64,000 nt of DNA from Empedobacter stercoris (GCF_025244765.1 NZ_CP104209.1:2238501-2302500); one strand, 5' to 3'. Positions 17,528 to 26,694 are shown, counted from the first letter of the stretch. Notes: generated by a model not told the origin, from the letters alone. Made by a program: numbers and translations.

Positions 17528-19336
17528 ATGAAAAAATTTTTTCTTTGTTTTAATTTGATTGCAGGAATTGCTTTCGCACAGACAGATACCATTAGTTTGA
17601 AGCCTTTGATTATGAATGATGTTTTTCTCAAAAATCATTATAAATCGCAAAGTGTAATCAAACTCAATGATAGTATTTTAGAGCAAAATCCGAATCAACT
17701 TACCCAAGTTTTGCAAGCGCAAACACCGCTGTATTTTAAAGAAAATGGTAGAGGAATGGTTTCTTCTCCCTCTTTTCGTGGAACTTTGGCTTCGCACACC
17801 GCTGTTGTTTGGAATGGAATTAATGTTAATTCGCAAACAACTGGACAAACTGATTTTAATTTATTTACGAGCAATTCTTTTGACGGAATGATTGTAAAAC
17901 CTGGTGGCGGAAGTATCGCATATGGAACAGGGGCAATAGGTGGAACAATTCACTTGCTGAATAAGACTGAATACAATAAAGGTCTTAATCAAAAAATAAG
18001 TTTGGGTTATGGAAGTTTTGATACATGGTCTGGAAAATATAAACTCAACTATAGTACAGAAAAATTAAGTTCTTCTTTAGCTTATGTAAGAAGTCAATCG
18101 GATAACGATTATTCGATTCCAAATTTTATGAAGAAGAACTTGAACGGAAAATATTATTTCAATACGATAAATGCCAATTTTGGGTATAAAATCGATTCGA
18201 AAAATGAATTAAAACTATATTCGATGTTTAATTTTGGTAGCCGAGAATTTCCATTGGTTGATATAGGTTCTACGCCTTCGGGTTACGACAATAACGATTA
18301 TCGTGTGATGACGGAATGGAATTTTAATCCAACTGAAACGTGGCAATCGCAATTAAAGTTGGCTTATGTAAGAGAAGAAAGTAGTTTTTTCAACAACATT
18401 CACCATACATATTCTGACGATTTAGAGGTTGATAATTATGTATTGAAATATTATTTGAATCATCAATTGACATCTAATTTTGAAGTAGCGATTTCATCCG
18501 AAGCAAATTATAATCAAGGAAGTGGAAATAATTTGAGCAAAAGTGATCAAAATTCACTCAATTTTGCGTTGATTGCAAAACATAAATTATCGGATCATTT
18601 TGCGTATGAAGCGAGTGTTCGCCAAGATTTTTCTAACCAATATCAAAATCCTTTTATTTATTCTTTAGGCTTCAATTATCGTCCTATCAATTCCTATCAA
18701 TTAAGAGGAAATATTTCGAAAAATTTCAGAAATCCAACCTACAATGATTTGTTTTGGAAAACGGGAGGAAATCCAGATTTGAAATCAGAATCGGCTTATC
18801 AATTCGAAATTGGGAATGATTTTATCAGTAAAAATTTAAACATTCAAACCAATATTTTTTACAATAAATTGAGTGATATGATTCAATGGATTCCGAGTCA
18901 ATCGAACTCTTCGTATTGGATTCCTCGAAATGTTAACCGAGCCGAAACATATGGTTTTGAATTGATAGGAGATTACAAATGGAATGCTTTTACATTTAAT
19001 ACAACTTACGGATTCACAAGAACAAAAGACAAATCGAAAAACAAAGAACTAATGTATTCGCCTCGTCACAAATGGACGTCAAGTGCACAATATACGTACA
19101 AACAGTTATCTGCTTTTGTTCAAAACAGTTACACAAGTAAAGTCTTTTCTGATTCGGAAGAAGAAAAAATAATTGATAATTTTTGGGTAACTAATTTAGG
19201 GTTAAGTTATACGATTTCACCACTTTATAGCGTTTTTATTAGAGTGAATAATGTGTTTAATCAACATTACCAAACACAAGAAAACCGTTGGCAACCAGGC
19301 ATAAATTATACTTTACAAATACAAATAAAATTTTAA
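17528..19336 (+). CDS. btuB: TonB-dependent vitamin B12 outer-membrane receptor (BtuB-like)
   Basis: A 602-residue protein started at ATG 17528 (MKKFFLCFNLIAGIAFAQ), which yields a clean signal peptide; an ATG at 17498 would add ten residues without improving it. The plug domain shows LTQVLQAQTPLYFKENG, SPSFRGTLASHTAVVWNGI and GSIAYGTGAIGGTIHL. The remainder is a beta-barrel ending LQIQIKF with the terminal aromatic residue of outer-membrane proteins. The size (~600) equals BtuB rather than the ~1,000-residue SusC class. Specificity for corrinoids is inferred from the riboswitch directly upstream. The next gene follows after 4 bp, so they form one operon. Confidence 0.9.
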   Translation: MKKFFLCFNLIAGIAFAQTDTISLKPLIMNDVFLKNHYKSQSVIKLNDSILEQNPNQLTQVLQAQTPLYFKENGRGMVSSPSFRGTLASHTAVVWNGINVNSQTTGQTDFNLFTSNSFDGMIVKPGGGSIAYGTGAIGGTIHLLNKTEYNKGLNQKISLGYGSFDTWSGKYKLNYSTEKLSSSLAYVRSQSDNDYSIPNFMKKNLNGKYYFNTINANFGYKIDSKNELKLYSMFNFGSREFPLVDIGSTPSGYDNNDYRVMTEWNFNPTETWQSQLKLAYVREESSFFNNIHHTYSDDLEVDNYVLKYYLNHQLTSNFEVAISSEANYNQGSGNNLSKSDQNSLNFALIAKHKLSDHFAYEASVRQDFSNQYQNPFIYSLGFNYRPINSYQLRGNISKNFRNPTYNDLFWKTGGNPDLKSESAYQFEIGNDFISKNLNIQTNIFYNKLSDMIQWIPSQSNSSYWIPRNVNRAETYGFELIGDYKWNAFTFNTTYGFTRTKDKSKNKELMYSPRHKWTSSAQYTYKQLSAFVQNSYTSKVFSDSEEEKIIDNFWVTNLGLSYTISPLYSVFIRVNNVFNQHYQTQENRWQPGINYTLQIQIKF

Positions 19337-19340
19337 AACT

Positions 19341-20417
19341 ATGATAAAATTTAAATCTATTGCGTTTATCGCTTTAGCTGGAGTTTTTTTACAATCGTGT
19401 TCAAATGATGATGATGGACCAAGCAACGACCCTGAAAATGGGAACTATTCGAAGGGAGTTTTTGTTTTGAACGAAGGAAATATGAACTCGTCTAATTCGG
19501 ATATTACTTATTTTGATCCAACTAAAGATGTAAGTACAACAAATCCAATTCAAGATATTTTCAAAACTGCAAATGCAGGGGCTCAATTAGGATCAGTTGG
19601 ACAAAGTATTTTTTTTAAAGGAAATAAAGCATATATCGTTGTTAATGCATCGAATAAAGTAGAAATTGTTGATCATACAACGTTTAAAAAGGTAAGTACG
19701 ATTCCTTCTTCTTCAACAATGAACAATCCTCGTTACGTGGTTGCTGATAATGATTTCTTGTATATTTCTAATTGGGGAGATCCAGCTGTTTCTACTGATG
19801 ATTTTATTGCAAAATATAAGATGAGTGATTTATCTTTTGTTGAAAAATATTCGGTGGATGAAGGTCCAGAAAAGATGATTCTTGAAAATGGAAAATTGTA
19901 CGTTGCACAAAAAGGAGGTTGGGGAATTGGTAAAACAGTTTCAATTATTGACCTTAAAACATCAGATAGAAAAACAGTTAATGTTGGAGAAGTTCCGACT
20001 GATTTAACGATTCAGAACGGAAATTTATATGTGCTTTCGCAAGGTGTTTCTTGGGGGACACCATCAAAAGGGAAATTAGTTCGATACAATCTTGCAAGTG
20101 AAGACAAATTAGAAATGAATTTCCCTGAAGGAGAACATCCAGATTTCTTGGTCGCGAAAAATAATAAATTGTATTATATTTTGAATAATTCTGTTTATTC
20201 AATGGCTTTAAATGCAACAAATTTACCAACGAAAGCAGACTATATTACAGGTGCAGATAATGTGTATGGATTTAATGTAGAAGGCGATACGTTCTATATT
20301 TTAGATGCAAAAGATTTCAAATCAAGTGGTCGTTTGTTAATTCAGAATGCGCAAGGAGGTCTTAAGCATCCAGCGATTACAACAGGTGTTGGACCAAATT
20401 CTGTTTACATCAAATAG
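19341..20417 (+). CDS. Surface beta-propeller lipoprotein, BtuG-like (DUF5074/YncE-type)
   Basis: A 358-residue lipoprotein: signal peptide and lipobox FLQSCSNDDDG. The acidic SNDDD just after the lipidated Cys resembles the export signal of surface-exposed Bacteroidota lipoproteins. The body is made of YVTN/YncE-like propeller repeats (KVEIVDHTTFKKVSTIPS, VSIIDLKTSDRKTVNVGEVPTD). It lies 4 bp behind the receptor, under the cobalamin riboswitch. In Bacteroides, BtuG is a surface propeller lipoprotein that captures B12 and sits on BtuB. The context and architecture make this a functional counterpart. Orthology itself has not been tested. Confidence 0.8.
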   Translation: MIKFKSIAFIALAGVFLQSCSNDDDGPSNDPENGNYSKGVFVLNEGNMNSSNSDITYFDPTKDVSTTNPIQDIFKTANAGAQLGSVGQSIFFKGNKAYIVVNASNKVEIVDHTTFKKVSTIPSSSTMNNPRYVVADNDFLYISNWGDPAVSTDDFIAKYKMSDLSFVEKYSVDEGPEKMILENGKLYVAQKGGWGIGKTVSIIDLKTSDRKTVNVGEVPTDLTIQNGNLYVLSQGVSWGTPSKGKLVRYNLASEDKLEMNFPEGEHPDFLVAKNNKLYYILNNSVYSMALNATNLPTKADYITGADNVYGFNVEGDTFYILDAKDFKSSGRLLIQNAQGGLKHPAITTGVGPNSVYIK

Positions 20418-20435
20418 TTACTTCTTTATAGTAAT

Positions 20436-20467
20436 AAAAAATCCGAAAGCTAAGCTTCGGATTTTTT
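20436..20467. terminator. Bidirectional terminator ending the B12 operon
   Basis: A 12-bp stem AAAAAATCCGAA / TTCGGATTTTTT with an 8-nt loop. Its right half overlaps the 3' end of the convergent permease gene. Confidence 0.82.
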
Positions 20468-21355
20468 TATGTTTTTTAATTTAAAAATTGTTTTCGAATT
20501 GAAAACGATAATTGCTAAAAGAATTAGACTATAACCAATCATTTGCATTGGAGATACAACTTCATTATAATAAAAAATTGCCAAAGCGAAATTCATAATT
20601 GGATTCAAGTAAATTAAAATGCCGACCGTAGAGGAATCGATTCCTTTCAAAGCAAAATTATTCAAGAACATAGGAATAATTGTGAATAACACAACAATCA
20701 TCAGAATGCATTGGTAAAAAATTGTTTCGGTCGGAATAGGTCCTGAAAAAATGAAAACCAACGGCAACATCAAAATTGCAACGATTAATAATTGGGTCAT
20801 TAAAAGATTGAAACTATCGAAAACATTCAAACTTCGTTGAATAATAATATATAATGCAAAAGTACAAGCTACAATTAAGCTATAAACTAAGTCTAATAAA
20901 TGACCTATAGAAAGGATTAAGCACGCTAAAAGACTAATTCCAACAGCAATCCATTTTATTTTGGTCAAATGTTCTTTCAGAATGATAAAAGCTAATACGG
21001 TGGTTATAATTGGACAAACCAAGTAAGAAAGCGAGGCTGCTTGTACGCTAATATGATTCATCACGATGATAAACATCAACCAATTAGTCATTAAAATTAC
21101 AGAACCACCAACAATTAAGCTTCCTAATTTTTTTTGTTTCTTTTTGTCAAAAGATTTGAACAAATTCCAGTCAGCTTTCATTTTACTTCGTCTAAAACCA
21201 ACGTTTATTAGCACTAAAAAGAAAACCGAAACGTATAATCTAAAAAATAGAATATCCAAAGGAGGATAATCCGCAATAGGTTTTAAACCAAAACTAAAAA
21301 AGCCCCAAATAAAGTAAGTTATAATGGCTGCGATGATATATTTTGATTGATTCAT
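20450..21355 (-). CDS. EamA-family permease, RarD-like
   Basis: A 301-residue protein from ATG 21355 (MNQSKYIIAAIITYFIWG); a longer open frame upstream has no membrane or coding character. About ten hydrophobic segments in two EamA repeats are visible. YFIWGFFSFGLKPIADYPPLDILFFR is the RarD-type N-terminus, and AASLSYLVCPIITTVLAFIILKE and GILIYLNPIMNFALAIFYYNE are the conserved ends of each half. It is likely a drug/metabolite exporter or permease in the inner membrane; the substrate is unknown. It is divergent from tadA with 78 bp between the start codons. Confidence 0.85.
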   Translation of the reverse strand: MNQSKYIIAAIITYFIWGFFSFGLKPIADYPPLDILFFRLYVSVFFLVLINVGFRRSKMKADWNLFKSFDKKKQKKLGSLIVGGSVILMTNWLMFIIVMNHISVQAASLSYLVCPIITTVLAFIILKEHLTKIKWIAVGISLLACLILSIGHLLDLVYSLIVACTFALYIIIQRSLNVFDSFNLLMTQLLIVAILMLPLVFIFSGPIPTETIFYQCILMIVVLFTIIPMFLNNFALKGIDSSTVGILIYLNPIMNFALAIFYYNEVVSPMQMIGYSLILLAIIVFNSKTIFKLKNIKKSEA

Positions 21356-21408
21356 AATTGGAGTCTTCAATTTGTGCAAATGTATCGAATATCCAAGTTG
21401 GAAATGAT

Positions 21409-21416
21409 TAATTTTG
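21409..21416 (+). promoter_or_regulatory. -7 promoter box (TAATTTTG) for tadA
   Basis: An exact TAnnTTTG match 17 bp before the tadA start codon; the expected transcription start is near 21423. Confidence 0.45.
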
Positions 21417-21433
21417 CGTTTAAATTTAATCAA

Positions 21434-21874
21434 ATGGAAAATCTTTTTACCGACGAATATTTTATGCGAATAGCCTTTAACGAAGCTGTAACAGCTTTCG
21501 AAAGAGACGAAATTCCAGTTGGAGCTGTCATTGTTTGCAACAATAAAATTATAGCAAAAGCACATAATTTAACCGAAACGTTAACCGATGTTACGGCTCA
21601 TGCCGAAATGCAAGCGATAACTTCTGCAGCGAATTATTTGGGTGGAAAATATTTACAAGATTGTACTTTATACGTTACTTTAGAACCTTGTGTGATGTGT
21701 GGTGGCGCTTTGTATTGGAGTCAAATCTCGAAAGTTGTGTATGGTGCTTCTGATGATAAAAGAGGTTTTAAAGCAAAGATTGGAGAGCTACATCCAAAAA
21801 CTGAAATCGTAGCTGGAGTTATGGAAGATGAATGTAGCCAATTGATGAAAGAGTTTTTTATGCGAAAACGCTAA
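21434..21874 (+). CDS. tadA: tRNA-specific adenosine-34 deaminase
   Basis: A 146-residue cytidine-deaminase-fold enzyme started at ATG 21434 (MENLFTDEYFMRIAFNEA), just downstream of a promoter box. The zinc site is complete: TAHAEMQAI supplies His and the catalytic Glu, and LEPCVMCGGAL the two Cys. EIPVGAVIV is the usual preceding strand. TadA converts A34 to inosine in tRNA-Arg(ACG), expanding wobble decoding. The gene is convergent with the alpha/beta hydrolase and overlaps it by 4 bp at the stop codons. Confidence 0.93.
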   Translation: MENLFTDEYFMRIAFNEAVTAFERDEIPVGAVIVCNNKIIAKAHNLTETLTDVTAHAEMQAITSAANYLGGKYLQDCTLYVTLEPCVMCGGALYWSQISKVVYGASDDKRGFKAKIGELHPKTEIVAGVMEDECSQLMKEFFMRKR

Positions 21875-22617
21875 ATTGATTTTAAGAGTGATAAAACTTC
21901 TTCATAATTTTCGATAAAAGCCATGTGTCCACCATCTAATTTAGAAAGATGAATAGTTGGTAAATCAGGTATTCGTGTTAGAAATAGTTCAGGATTAACT
22001 GTTTCATCATTTAAACCGACCATAATATAAATTTCACCTTTAAAATCGTATAAAATTGAAGAACGATCTGGTCGCTCTCGCATTCCTTTCAAAGCCGCAC
22101 AAACACCTTCGATAGAGGTTGTTAAAGCTATTTCTTTTACAAATTTTAAATCCTCTCTAAATTTATCTCGATGATGAGCGGCAAATAAAGAGGGCATACT
22201 AAAATTAACCAATGTGTTAAAATTTCTTTTCGCTGTATTACATGCTTTCAATCGTTGATTTTTCTTAGCTTCATCATCCGCTAATGTAGAAGAATTAATC
22301 AAAACGATATTCTCTGTTCGTTCAGGAAAAAGTTCAGCCAAAGCACAAGTTACATAACCACCCATCGAATGCCCAACAAAAGTTGCTTGTTCAATTTTTA
22401 GCTCATCTAAAACAGCAATCACTTCTTCTGCCATTTCTTCCATAGTGTTCACTTCACCAATGTTTTCAGAATTTCCATGACCGGGTAAATCAATTGTAAT
22501 GATTTGGAAATGTTCTATCAAATCATTTTTTAATCGATTCCATATTTTATGATTTTCTAAAAAACCATGTAAAAAGACAATTGCTTTTCCGTCTCCATTA
22601 TTTTCGTAAAACAACAT
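21871..22617 (-). CDS. Alpha/beta-fold hydrolase
   Basis: A 248-residue protein. FLHGFLENHKIWNRL forms the oxyanion region, GHSMGGY is the nucleophile elbow with the catalytic Ser, GLNDETVNPE carries the acid, and DGGHMAFIEN the catalytic His. The size and the cap region resemble the small esterase/MenH/BioH-like hydrolases, but no substrate can be named. It is cytoplasmic (no signal). It is convergent with tadA. Confidence 0.85.
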   Translation of the reverse strand: MLFYENNGDGKAIVFLHGFLENHKIWNRLKNDLIEHFQIITIDLPGHGNSENIGEVNTMEEMAEEVIAVLDELKIEQATFVGHSMGGYVTCALAELFPERTENIVLINSSTLADDEAKKNQRLKACNTAKRNFNTLVNFSMPSLFAAHHRDKFREDLKFVKEIALTTSIEGVCAALKGMRERPDRSSILYDFKGEIYIMVGLNDETVNPELFLTRIPDLPTIHLSKLDGGHMAFIENYEEVLSLLKSI

Positions 22618-22664
22618 AAGTTTGGTTCAGAATTTGTAATTTGTTAAAATACAAATTTACAATA

Positions 22665-23144
22665 ATGAAAAAATATACTCCTATTATCCTCCTATCATTA
22701 GCTATTGCTGCTATTGTTTTTTATTGCATGACTAAAAATGAACCTATTAAAGTGGGACAACCTGTCCAGAAAGAAGGGAAAAATAGTTCTTTTGTAAAAG
22801 AAATTGCATTAAGAATTCCAGAAATTTCAGATCATTCAGAATTAAAACTTATGAATGGAAAAGGCGATTTTGAGATAGAAAAACATGCAAATGAAAATCA
22901 AATATTTAGTTTTCGTAATGATTCTTCTCAATCAGTATTTATTCAAATTATTCCACAAAATAATCAAGCAAATATTCGAATCAACCAAATTATTTCACCT
23001 AATAACGAAAGTGATGGACCTTTTGGAAAAGAAATCAATTATGATTTGACAGAAAAAGGTTTGTACCAAATTAGAATTGGAGAAAGTTTAATGCAAGGAG
23101 ATCCTTTTGAAGGAAATTATACCTTGAAATTGCAGTTAAAATAG
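22665..23144 (+). CDS. Small exported protein, paralogue of the next gene
   Basis: A protein of about 159 residues from ATG 22665 (MKKYTPIILLSLAIAAIVFYC), with an N-terminal hydrophobic segment ending at a Cys; lipidation is uncertain because the lipobox is poor. The C-terminal half (QANIRINQI, GPFGKEINYDL, GLYQIRIGE, PFEGNYTLKLQLK) aligns closely with the same region of the next gene, so the two are tandem duplicates. The fold looks like a small beta-sandwich. I do not recognise the family. Spacing to the next gene is 27 bp, and they are probably one unit. Confidence 0.72.
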   Translation: MKKYTPIILLSLAIAAIVFYCMTKNEPIKVGQPVQKEGKNSSFVKEIALRIPEISDHSELKLMNGKGDFEIEKHANENQIFSFRNDSSQSVFIQIIPQNNQANIRINQIISPNNESDGPFGKEINYDLTEKGLYQIRIGESLMQGDPFEGNYTLKLQLK

Positions 23145-23171
23145 TTACTTTTACAACAGAATTTTGCTGTT

Positions 23172-23753
23172 ATGAAATGGAATTTTATTGCTTTTATTGC
23201 TTTATTGTGTTTTTATAGTTGTGATGACAAATCTACGCCGACAATTTATCCAAGCAAAATAGGGATTGATTCGGCATACAAGGATTTAGCTAAACAAGAT
23301 AAACCAATTGTAGAGGATATGATGAAAGAGGAAGAAAAAACTCTAAAAAACTCTAATAAAATAGTTGAAAAACCGAGCCGAAAAACTATTTCAAATACGG
23401 ATAAAATTGTTCCGTTAAGTCTCAATAATACAACCGAAGATTTGGTTATTAGTTATGCAAAAGCAAATGCAGAACCTACTAAAGTAGCGGGTCAAACGAA
23501 TACATTTACGTTTAATTCGGATTCAGCCAAAAAAGTTTGGATTAAAGTATCAGCACAAGATTCAATGGCTAATATTCGGATTAATCATATCAAAGGACCT
23601 GCAGATTCTATAAAAGGAGGACCTTTCGGAAAAGAAACGATTTTCGAGTTACCTGCACGTGGTGTTTATCAATTTTCTATTTCAGAAAAGCCTACAAATG
23701 CAAAACCTTATGCTGGACAGTATAAAGTTGAATTGAAATTATTGTGGAAGTAA
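23172..23753 (+). CDS. Small lipoprotein, paralogue of the preceding gene
   Basis: A 193-residue protein with a good lipobox (FYSCDD, Cys at about residue 17) followed by an acidic start, then a Lys/Glu/Ser-rich linker to about residue 95. The C-terminal domain repeats the partner's motifs: ANIRINHIKGP, GGPFGKETIFELPARGVYQF, PYAGQYKVELKLLW. The linker is longer than in the partner, as if the domain is held away from the membrane. Function is unknown; the shared domain looks like an envelope beta-domain rather than an enzyme. Confidence 0.75.
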   Translation: MKWNFIAFIALLCFYSCDDKSTPTIYPSKIGIDSAYKDLAKQDKPIVEDMMKEEEKTLKNSNKIVEKPSRKTISNTDKIVPLSLNNTTEDLVISYAKANAEPTKVAGQTNTFTFNSDSAKKVWIKVSAQDSMANIRINHIKGPADSIKGGPFGKETIFELPARGVYQFSISEKPTNAKPYAGQYKVELKLLWK

Positions 23754-23843
23754 TGATCTATCTTTCAAAATAAAATAAAAATTTTAGTTAATTTTTATCA
23801 ATTATTTTCCAAAACATTTTTAAGTTTATGGAAATACTCACAC

Positions 23844-25277
23844 ATGAAATCGAAATTATTATTCTCACTTGGCTTAATTACTGCAACTATGAGTTTATCA
23901 GCTCAAACGAATGAACAAATTTTAACGTTGATAAATAACGAAGTAAAACAAAATTCGGAGGCTTATCAACAATTAAAAAAAGCAACCGAAACGATTGGGC
24001 ATCGTGCAACAGGAACAGAAAATGGAAAGAAAGCAGAAGAATATGCTGCAAATTTATTGCGTTCTTATGGTTATGATATTGTTTTTCAGGAATTTACTTT
24101 TAATGGGTGGAATCGTAAGAGTTTAGATCTTAAAGTTAATCATCAATCAATCGAAGCGGTTGCGTTAGCACATTCGCCTGCAAAAGTCAAACTTTCTGGT
24201 GAATTGATTGATTTGGGAAATGGTCTACAAGATGATTACAAACAAATTGGTGATCAAGTAAAAGGTAAAATTGTTTTCGCTGCACTTGGTTTATTAGAAG
24301 GGACACCAAAAGAAGTTGAGAATCTGCATCGCTCCGAAAAAACTGCTTTAGCAGAAAAATATGGAGCAAAAGGAATTATTTTGTTTAATCGTGCTCCAGG
24401 AGAAATTTTATTAACAGGTACTGCTTCGGTTACGGGAGAAATTATCAAGATTCCTGCACTTAATATCAGTTTAGAAGCCGGATTGAAAATCAAAGAAAAT
24501 TTAAAGAAAGGAAAGGAAGTTGCAAAAATAGAAATGAAAAATGATGTTGGACAAATGAAAGGTCGCAACATTATTGCCACGAAAATTGGAACTAAATATC
24601 CAGACGAAAAAATTGTTTTAGGAGGTCATTTAGATAGTTGGGATTTAGCTACGGGAGCTATAGATAATGGAGTGGGAAGTTTTTCTGTGATTGATGTAGC
24701 AAGAACGTTCAAAAAACTTCAATTGAAAAATGAGCGAACAATAGAGTTTGTTCTATTTATGGGAGAAGAAGTTGGATTGATTGGTTCTAAACATTATGTG
24801 AATCAAGCAATGAAAGATGGTTCAATTCATCAAATAAAAGTGATGTCAAATATGGATATGACAACTAATCCAAAATCCTATTATTCGACAATGGAAAGCA
24901 GTTTGCCAATTTTATCAGCATATGCGAAAGATGTCCAAAAAGTAATTCCAGATTTTAAATCGAGTACATATGTAAGTATCGGTTTACATTCGGATCATCA
25001 GCCTTTTATGTTACAAGGTGTGCCAATTATAGGTTTGTCAGATAGTCAATTTACAAAAGGTGCTTTAGATTGTTACCACGCCAATTGTGATACGTTTGAT
25101 TATGTAGAAGAAGTTGGCTTAAAAAATAATGTCATTTTAGAAACCTATTTGTTATACCAATTAAGTAATCTTGATCAAATACCTTCTAATCATTGGTCTG
25201 AACTTGAAATAAAAGAAGCTTTAATCAAAGGAAATTTAAAAACTCCACTTCGTATTTCAGGCGATTGGAGATGGTAA
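23844..25277 (+). CDS. Secreted M28-family metallopeptidase with PA domain
   Basis: A 477-residue enzyme with a signal peptide (MKSKLLFSLGLITATMSLSAQ). An inserted protease-associated domain occupies roughly residues 110-245 (GKIVFAALGLL, YGAKGIILFNRAPG). The zinc site of M28 exopeptidases is complete: His in GGHLDSWD (~261), bridging Asp in GAIDNGVG (~274), Glu pair in MGEEVGLIGS (~308), Asp in SNMDMTT (~336) and His in CYHANCDTFD (~412). It should act as an amino- or carboxypeptidase in the periplasm or outside, releasing amino acids. Tryptophanase, converging next to it, uses one such product. It is closed by a terminator at 25283-25315. Confidence 0.9.
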   Translation: MKSKLLFSLGLITATMSLSAQTNEQILTLINNEVKQNSEAYQQLKKATETIGHRATGTENGKKAEEYAANLLRSYGYDIVFQEFTFNGWNRKSLDLKVNHQSIEAVALAHSPAKVKLSGELIDLGNGLQDDYKQIGDQVKGKIVFAALGLLEGTPKEVENLHRSEKTALAEKYGAKGIILFNRAPGEILLTGTASVTGEIIKIPALNISLEAGLKIKENLKKGKEVAKIEMKNDVGQMKGRNIIATKIGTKYPDEKIVLGGHLDSWDLATGAIDNGVGSFSVIDVARTFKKLQLKNERTIEFVLFMGEEVGLIGSKHYVNQAMKDGSIHQIKVMSNMDMTTNPKSYYSTMESSLPILSAYAKDVQKVIPDFKSSTYVSIGLHSDHQPFMLQGVPIIGLSDSQFTKGALDCYHANCDTFDYVEEVGLKNNVILETYLLYQLSNLDQIPSNHWSELEIKEALIKGNLKTPLRISGDWRW

Positions 25278-25282
25278 TATCA

Positions 25283-25315
25283 AAAAAATCCTTCAGAATT
25301 TCTGAAGGATTTTTT
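25283..25315. terminator. Bidirectional terminator
   Basis: The stem AAAAAATCCTTCAGA / TCTGAAGGATTTTTT lies between the convergent M28 peptidase and tryptophanase genes. Confidence 0.82.
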
Positions 25316-25317
25316 GT

Positions 25318-26694
25318 TTATTTCTTTTTTAATTTAACGGTAAAATGTCGTAAGATTTCTGATTCCCACGAAATTTCATAACCTGAATTAATCTCATTTC
25401 GGCGATCGAAAATATTCTTCAATGCTACTGCGATATAATCCATGTGACTTTGGAAATAAGTACGCCTTGGAATGGCTAAACGCAACAATTCTAACTTTGG
25501 ATAACGATTTTCTCTTGTTTCAGGATCACGATCAGCCAAAATAGTTCCAATTTCTACACCTCGAATTCCAGCTTCCTTATACAATTCAATTCCTAAAGTT
25601 TGTGCAGGGAATTCTTCGCGCGGGACGTTTGGCAAGAATTTTACAGCATCTACAAAAATAGCATGTCCTCCAATTGGCTGTTGAATCGGAATTCCATATT
25701 CGATTAATTTATTTCCTAAATATTCGATCTGTTTGATACGAGATTGTAAGTACGAATATTCTGTTGATTCTTGTAAACCTTGTGCTAAGGCAGCTAAATC
25801 GCGTCCAGCTAATCCTCCATAACTTAAATATCCTTCGTATATAATTCCAAAATTTCCACAAATTTTATATAGCTCTTCGTTATTCAGTGCAATAAATCCA
25901 CCGATATTTACCAAACCATCTTTTTTTGCAGACATCGTCATTCCATCCCCAAAAGAAAACATTTCCAAAACAATTTCTTTAATTGTTTTCTGCTTAAATT
26001 CTTCTTCTCTTTCTTTGATGAAGTATGCATTTTCAGCGAAACGAGCACCGTCAAAAAAGACAGGAATTTCATACTGATTAGATAGTTCACGTACTTGACG
26101 AATGTTCTCCATAGATACAGGTTGACCACCAGAAGAATTACACGTTACCGTGATTAAAGTAAATGGAATTTTTTCTTTGCCATATTCTTTGTAGACATTT
26201 TCAAGCTTTTGTAAATCGATATTTCCTTTGAATGGATGAATCAATTCGCTATCAAATGCTTCGTCAATTGTACAATCAATGGCATGTGCTTTTCTAAATT
26301 CAATGTGTCCTTTTGTTGTGTCAAAATGTGAATTTCCAGGAACCACATGACCTTCTTTAACAAGTGCCGAAAATAATACATTTTCCGCTGCACGACCTTG
26401 ATGAGTAGGTAAAAGAAATTTGAAACCTGTAATTGTATTGATTGTTTCTTTTAGTTTCAAGAATGATTGAGAACCTGCGTAACTTTCGTCTCCAGTCATC
26501 ATCTCAGACCACTGTTTATCCGACATAGCTCCAGTTCCTGAATCGGTTAATAGATCGATAAATACTTTATGGCTTTCAAGATTAAATAGGTTGTAGTCTT
26601 TTTCTTCGATCCACTTTTCGCGCTCTTCTGGAGTAGATTGATAAATTTCTTCGACCATTTTTATACGAAATGGTTCGGCAAAAGGTAATTTCAT
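25318..26694 (-). CDS. tnaA: Tryptophanase (indole-forming)
   Basis: A 458-residue PLP beta-eliminating lyase. IDLLTDSGTGAMSDKQWSEM, LPTHQGRAAE and GGLAGRDLAALAQGL define the tryptophanase/tyrosine phenol-lyase family; the PLP Lys is in MSAKKDGLVNIGG. Specificity residues favour tryptophanase: Asp in HFDTTKGH where tyrosine phenol-lyase has Thr, and His in the C-terminal ILRHFTVKLK where that enzyme has Phe. It converts tryptophan to indole, pyruvate and ammonia. No tnaC-like leader peptide or tnaB permease adjoins it, so regulation differs from E. coli. Indole production fits Weeksellaceae. Confidence 0.92.
   Translation of the reverse strand: MKLPFAEPFRIKMVEEIYQSTPEEREKWIEEKDYNLFNLESHKVFIDLLTDSGTGAMSDKQWSEMMTGDESYAGSQSFLKLKETINTITGFKFLLPTHQGRAAENVLFSALVKEGHVVPGNSHFDTTKGHIEFRKAHAIDCTIDEAFDSELIHPFKGNIDLQKLENVYKEYGKEKIPFTLITVTCNSSGGQPVSMENIRQVRELSNQYEIPVFFDGARFAENAYFIKEREEEFKQKTIKEIVLEMFSFGDGMTMSAKKDGLVNIGGFIALNNEELYKICGNFGIIYEGYLSYGGLAGRDLAALAQGLQESTEYSYLQSRIKQIEYLGNKLIEYGIPIQQPIGGHAIFVDAVKFLPNVPREEFPAQTLGIELYKEAGIRGVEIGTILADRDPETRENRYPKLELLRLAIPRRTYFQSHMDYIAVALKNIFDRRNEINSGYEISWESEILRHFTVKLKKK

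Noticed and set aside
17257-17650. Minus-strand frames of 62 and 124 codons across the cobalamin riboswitch and receptor start
   Set aside because: Antisense to a structured RNA and to a well-supported gene, with Cys/Phe-rich random composition.
25318-26694. Tyrosine phenol-lyase
   Set aside because: Asp in HFDTTKGH and His in LRHFTVKLK follow tryptophanase, where tyrosine phenol-lyase has Thr and Phe.
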